From: Halichondria panicea
Lineage: Eukaryota > Porifera > Demospongiae > Suberitida > Halichondriidae
Reading direction: 5' to 3'
Assembly: GCF_963675165.1 (NCBI RefSeq)
Contig: NC_087389.1
Span: 1,584,001-1,648,000 of the forward strand
Length of the DNA: 64,000 nucleotides
The notes beneath the pieces were generated by a model, which saw only the letters and a program-made list of their open reading frames with translations, was not told where the DNA came from and ran no database searches. Below are positions 60,265 through 64,000 of the stretch, piece by piece. The translations under genes were made by a program, and so were the position numbers. Numbering within the stretch: the stretch's first letter is position 1; each line of letters begins with the position of its first letter.

Positions 60265-63202
60265 TTAAGTCTCCTCCTCAGAGGTATCTGCTTCAGCCAA
60301 CAGTACCAACCACTGGTTTACCTGCACAACAAGTTACATATAATACACACCATGGGCAATATGAGAATCATAGTTATCCTCTATACCCTCTCAATAGGGC
60401 CGATGAAAAACAAGATCTGTCGGAATTAGTCAATTTTCTTCAAATGGGAGTACTTTTCCATGTACATGCTTACAAGTAAATGTAAGCTCAGAATCATTGC
60501 ACCATGCAGTGTAATGTATACAGTGTAGAACATAGGCTCACCTGAAACAGAGCCTTTCCCTTCCCGGGGTACTCTTGTGAGAGATCCTCCCTCCACTTGA
60601 GGAGAGCCTCCTCTTCCACGACGTCCATACTGTACAGGTAAGAGAACAGACGCAGCAGTAGACCTGCAGGGGGACAAATATTATTTACTACATGCAGCTG
60701 TCCATAATAACATTGCACTGTCAAAAAAAAATTGGGTTCAAACGTACAATCACGAGCTTCAGCTGATAAGTTGGGTTCAAACAGTCAAACAGTTTCAGCT
60801 GGTAACATGGTACTCAATTTTTATGCCTCGGTGCGCATGCGCAAGCGAGGTATACGGTAGTGTGTTTGTGTGTATCTGTCTGTCTGTCTGTGTAGACTGC
60901 TACAGCTGCTCAAGGATCAATGAAGTGCAAGTAAGAGTAGCGAGGTATACGGTAGTGTGTTTGTGTGTGTCTGTCTGTCTGTCTGTGTAGACTGCTATAG
61001 CTGCTCAAGGATCAATGAAGTGCAAGTAAGAGTTTCTATATAGGCTTCTAGTCATGTTTTCGTGGATTTGCAAAATAATGCTTCCTTGAGTTGCTTAGTT
61101 TTGCTTACTTGGAAGCCATTACAGCCTAAAAACTTGTCCATAGAGTGTTGCTACTCTACTTAGTAGTTAGCTTTGCACTAGAATGCTAGCTATTGGTAGC
61201 TGCAAGAGTGAGAAGAGATTTGAACTTTTGGCATCAATCGTTTTTAACAATAATCATGGCCAATCATTACCCACTCTTTGTTTTTCTCCGTGTGGTTCTG
61301 GATTCTGCGCATGCAGTAAAATAATTATATTAATGCAAAAAATGTTCATCATGATAATTTTATAATGTGTATAAAAGCTATTGTTATGTAGCTTTGACAC
61401 CTCCACCGAGGCATCAGCACCCACGATGCTTTCATTTTTACCAGTACCGTGCATAAACACAATACCTTTAGGGAAGTTGTTTTGATGACAGAAAGTCTGT
61501 GTGGCGTAGAGTGTGCTGATCTGCAGCTGTGTGTCGTCACTCACAAACCTCTCAATAAGAACCTGAGGGCAACAACAGTTACAGCATGAATCATGAGTTC
61601 TGTGCACCAAAGGATGGGCTACGTACATGTACATAACACATTACATCATTACCTAAACACGTCATAATTATAGCCACGTACCTTAAACTTTTCCATGAGC
61701 TGTTTCTCTCTAGTGACGACTGATTTGGATGGATTGTCGGCCCTAGCAACTGAAGGGGCCAGCGTGGACTCCGAGCACACATACTCCAGAATACTGTGTG
61801 AGTGGGTATCAGGGTAATTATAATGATACGTATTACTCACCATTTCGTGAGCACCATGATGAACTCCGGGGTGTGGTAGTAGGTGGAGTCAACATTGATC
61901 TGCACACACACACACACACACATGAAACATGACGAGGCATAGAGCTAGTGTGATGTACTGTACCTTGATCCACTTGTAAATGGCCACTGAGCTGATGTCT
62001 TGTTGTCGTAGCTTGGCTGACAGCTCAGTCTGAATGTGTCGCAGGGGATACAGGAAGATCAGCTTCTGCAGGTGGAATCAATTAGAATTACCCTTGCACG
62101 TATGTAACGAGCAATAAGTCGAGAAAATTTGCGAATCGACAAATCGACAAATCGACAAATCAAAATCGAAGAGAACGGGTTAGTTTTTGTCGCATGGCAC
62201 AGTTGAGCAATTTCAGCTAGAATATAATACTACACAATCAGCTTTACCATGTTCCTCGTACGGCTATGCCTCGAGGCATAATAATTATGAGCAAACCTTT
62301 GCCTCCAGTAGTTCAGTGATGGCCTCGTGAGATCGGTACTCAACTGGCAGTAAGGAGGAGAGCTTTAACCCACGCACTCTACGAGACACCGTATCCTAGA
62401 GACGAGCAGAGAGACAGATCGTTTAACCACTCAAATGCATCATTTACTCACCTCTCCAACTAGTGTGGTGAGGGCTTGCAACACAACGAGCAATGTCGGA
62501 TGATGAGCTCCGTGTTCAAAGGTCGTTGCTATGGCACCAAACTCCACGACATCCTACGACACAGATCATGTGATCTCCTCATACTGAGTACAGAGAGAGT
62601 TCTTACGTGTGCGATGGCTCTGGCCATGAAGCCGGCTAGATAGGTCTTGTACTGGGGGAGGGAGGTCTCATAGTCACCAGCTGACGACAGTACCTTCCCA
62701 ACAGCCTGTGAGGAGTGTGAGGAGTGTGTGTAGGTGTGGGTAGGGGGAGGGCTACCTGTAGGAAGTGCTGTGCCGTTACCAGCTCCTCTGAGTGTAGCTG
62801 TTTGATGAGGTCACTGATACGAGTGCGGTCATCCTCTGCAACAATGAGTCAGCAATTGATCCATGTTCATACATGTACAACTACATGTACCAGGTATACA
62901 ACACTCCACTGGTTGTGGAAATGGAGACATAATTCCACACTCAATTTATACATGTACATGATTGAAATGAGGCTTGCATTTTGGTCTGGCCGTATAAAAC
63001 AAGTGATTGGGTTTTCACTAAAGCATAATGTTGTGCGTGCCTGTGTCTAGGATTACCTGACTTCCCGAGTGTCTTGGTGATGAGTAGGGTGGTGAGTGCG
63101 TCTCTGGGTACACTCGTTAGCTTCACAGCCGCTACACTACCCTCAAGGTCACGTGACTTGAGCAGCTGACCAATGAGAAGCTCCTGCAAACACACACCAT
63201 CA

Positions 63203-63264
<62 letters not shown>

Positions 63265-64000
63265 GTCAGTCACACTCACCACAGCTTTTTCATTTTCGTT
63301 CTTTACTGCTTTCTTTCCTGAGGCTCCGCCCTTCTTGCCAGTCTTAGCAGAGATATGTTTGACCTTGAGTGGCTCATTTCGCTCTAAGTGTGGGGGAAGG
63401 GGGACTTCTGCCAGCTCTGTTAGTGGGTGTGGTCTCTCTGGAGGGGGTGTGACCCACCCAGGGGGTGGTCCATAGTTAGACTGTATCCTGTATAAATATT
63501 TTACATGAAGTTACTGGTGTAATAAATGAGCTCACCCTTGCGGTGGTGGTGGTCTGAACCGTGGCCCAGTGTACGGGGCCATGGGAGGTCCTATTGGGGG
63601 AGGTGGGCCGTATAACCTTTGCCTGGAATTAGGGGGATGCATTGGACCAGGGGGAGGGGCATACATCTGAGGGGGTGGTGATGGCATAGACACAGCTAGT
63701 ACACACAGTGACAATCCTCACCATTGGTCTAGGGGGTATATTGGTGATGGGGTACATAGGTGGTCGGGGGTAGACTCTGGGGAGCATCATGTGTGGGGGG
63801 TAGCCAGGTCCAAACGGTCGAGGGGGCATTCCTGCTATTGGGTGAAGGGGGGCAGCAGAATCTGAGGGGTGGGTGGGAGATAAACATTAACCTGACAAAC
63901 TCATGGTTTGATGGCTAACTTGGTTGGTCCTCATCGTCTGATGAGTCGTCCCTAGTACGAGGTAATCGTTCGACCTTCTTGACCTTGCTCTCACCACTCT
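60265..64000 (-). CDS. EIF4G2: EIF4G2 / DAP5 (NAT1), 3' part; 5' end outside the window
   Basis: Minus-strand exons (64000)-63919, 63861-63722, 63666-63536, 63487-63280, 63183-63057, 62835-62756, 62705-62607, 62553-62452, 62395-62297, 62065-61964, 61899-61841, 61793-61682, 61562-61466, 60663-60542 and 60321-60265 give the last ~538 residues. EIF4G2/DAP5 is an eIF4G relative that lacks the eIF4E-binding site and supports cap-independent or alternative translation. Order here: acidic SDDED region, a Pro/Met-rich linker (MPPRPFGPGYPPHMM and following), an MA3 domain from ELLIGQLLKSRDLEGSV, AIYKWIKVNVD, and the W2 domain with STLYATQTFC...NNFPKGLLLRLF. The end EYPGKGKALFQVNQWL is the reason for choosing EIF4G2 over eIF4G1/3. 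The N-terminal MIF4G domain would lie beyond 64000. A dispersed repeat occupies the 60664-61465 intron. Confidence 0.92.
60820..61230. repeat. Dispersed repeat family, copy 2, with internal tandem duplication
   Basis: Carries the same strings as 41430-41830. Its first part, from a CGAGGTATACGGTAGTGTG start through (CTGT)n to GGATCAATGAAGTGCAAGTA, is repeated twice in tandem (60848-60938 and 60940-61028). It lies inside an EIF4G2 intron. Confidence 0.7.
61903..61922. repeat. CA microsatellite at an EIF4G2 splice junction
   Basis: Short (CA)n on the plus strand just beyond the acceptor of the 61899-61841 exon. Confidence 0.75.
63203..63265. repeat. CGCA / CA microsatellite, EIF4G2 intron
   Basis: A run of CGCA tetranucleotides (63203-63238) passing into (CA)n, in the intron between exons 63487-63280 and 63183-63057. 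Open frames across it (Thr-His repeats or Cys-Val repeats) are spurious. Confidence 0.9.

Noticed and set aside
1-64000. tRNA, rRNA or obvious snoRNA genes
   Set aside because: I scanned introns and intergenic stretches for cloverleaf or box C/D signatures and found none I could defend. A covariance-model scan would be needed to exclude intronic snoRNAs in COPG or EIF4G2.

Overview
This window is eukaryotic and animal. It has short spliced exons with GT-AG introns, metazoan-specific proteins (an LRP5/6 Wnt co-receptor, vezatin, a pannexin/LRRC8-type channel domain), intron-rich genes at high density, many small inverted-repeat transposons and CA/GT microsatellites. An early-branching metazoan, most probably a sponge, fits best. 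That taxon is an inference from gene content and style; nothing in the sequence names the species. All gene models were spliced by eye, with phases checked exon by exon and proteins compared with remembered families.

Layout: 517-1391 (+) is a small Cys-rich protein I do not recognise. 1792-4991 (+) is a four-TM pannexin/LRRC8-like protein without leucine-rich repeats. 5552-7426 (-) is a DRAM-family lysosomal membrane protein. 7864-11787 and 12326-16935 (-) are two tandem CPT1-type carnitine acyltransferases. 17186-17671 (-) is DPM3, divergent from vezatin at 17838-20836 (+). 21090-28055 (-) is coatomer gamma (COPG). 28801-41312 (+) is an LRP5/6 paralogue that stops five residues after its TM segment. 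41313-44787 is gene-free and repeat-bearing. 44788-48858 (-) is the G-alpha chaperone/exchange factor RIC8. 49188-59818 (+) is a full LRP5/6 with a PPPSP-type cytoplasmic tail. 60265 to the window end (-) is the 3' part of EIF4G2/DAP5.

The genes are mostly unrelated housekeeping and signalling genes packed head-to-head or tail-to-tail. Two local duplications dominate: the CPT1 pair, and the LRP5/6 pair that now flanks RIC8. In both pairs near-identical patches alternate with diverged ones, as expected if gene conversion acts between the copies. The main candidate for new biology is the tailless LRP5/6 paralogue: it keeps four propeller-EGF units, three LDLa modules and a TM helix but has no Wnt-signalling tail, so it could be a natural membrane-bound decoy co-receptor. 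Next are the pannexin/LRRC8-like channel domain fused to an unfamiliar C-terminus, a COPG intron minisatellite that multiplies the authentic 5' splice site, and a RIC8 intron that is almost entirely a 0.84-kb hairpin.
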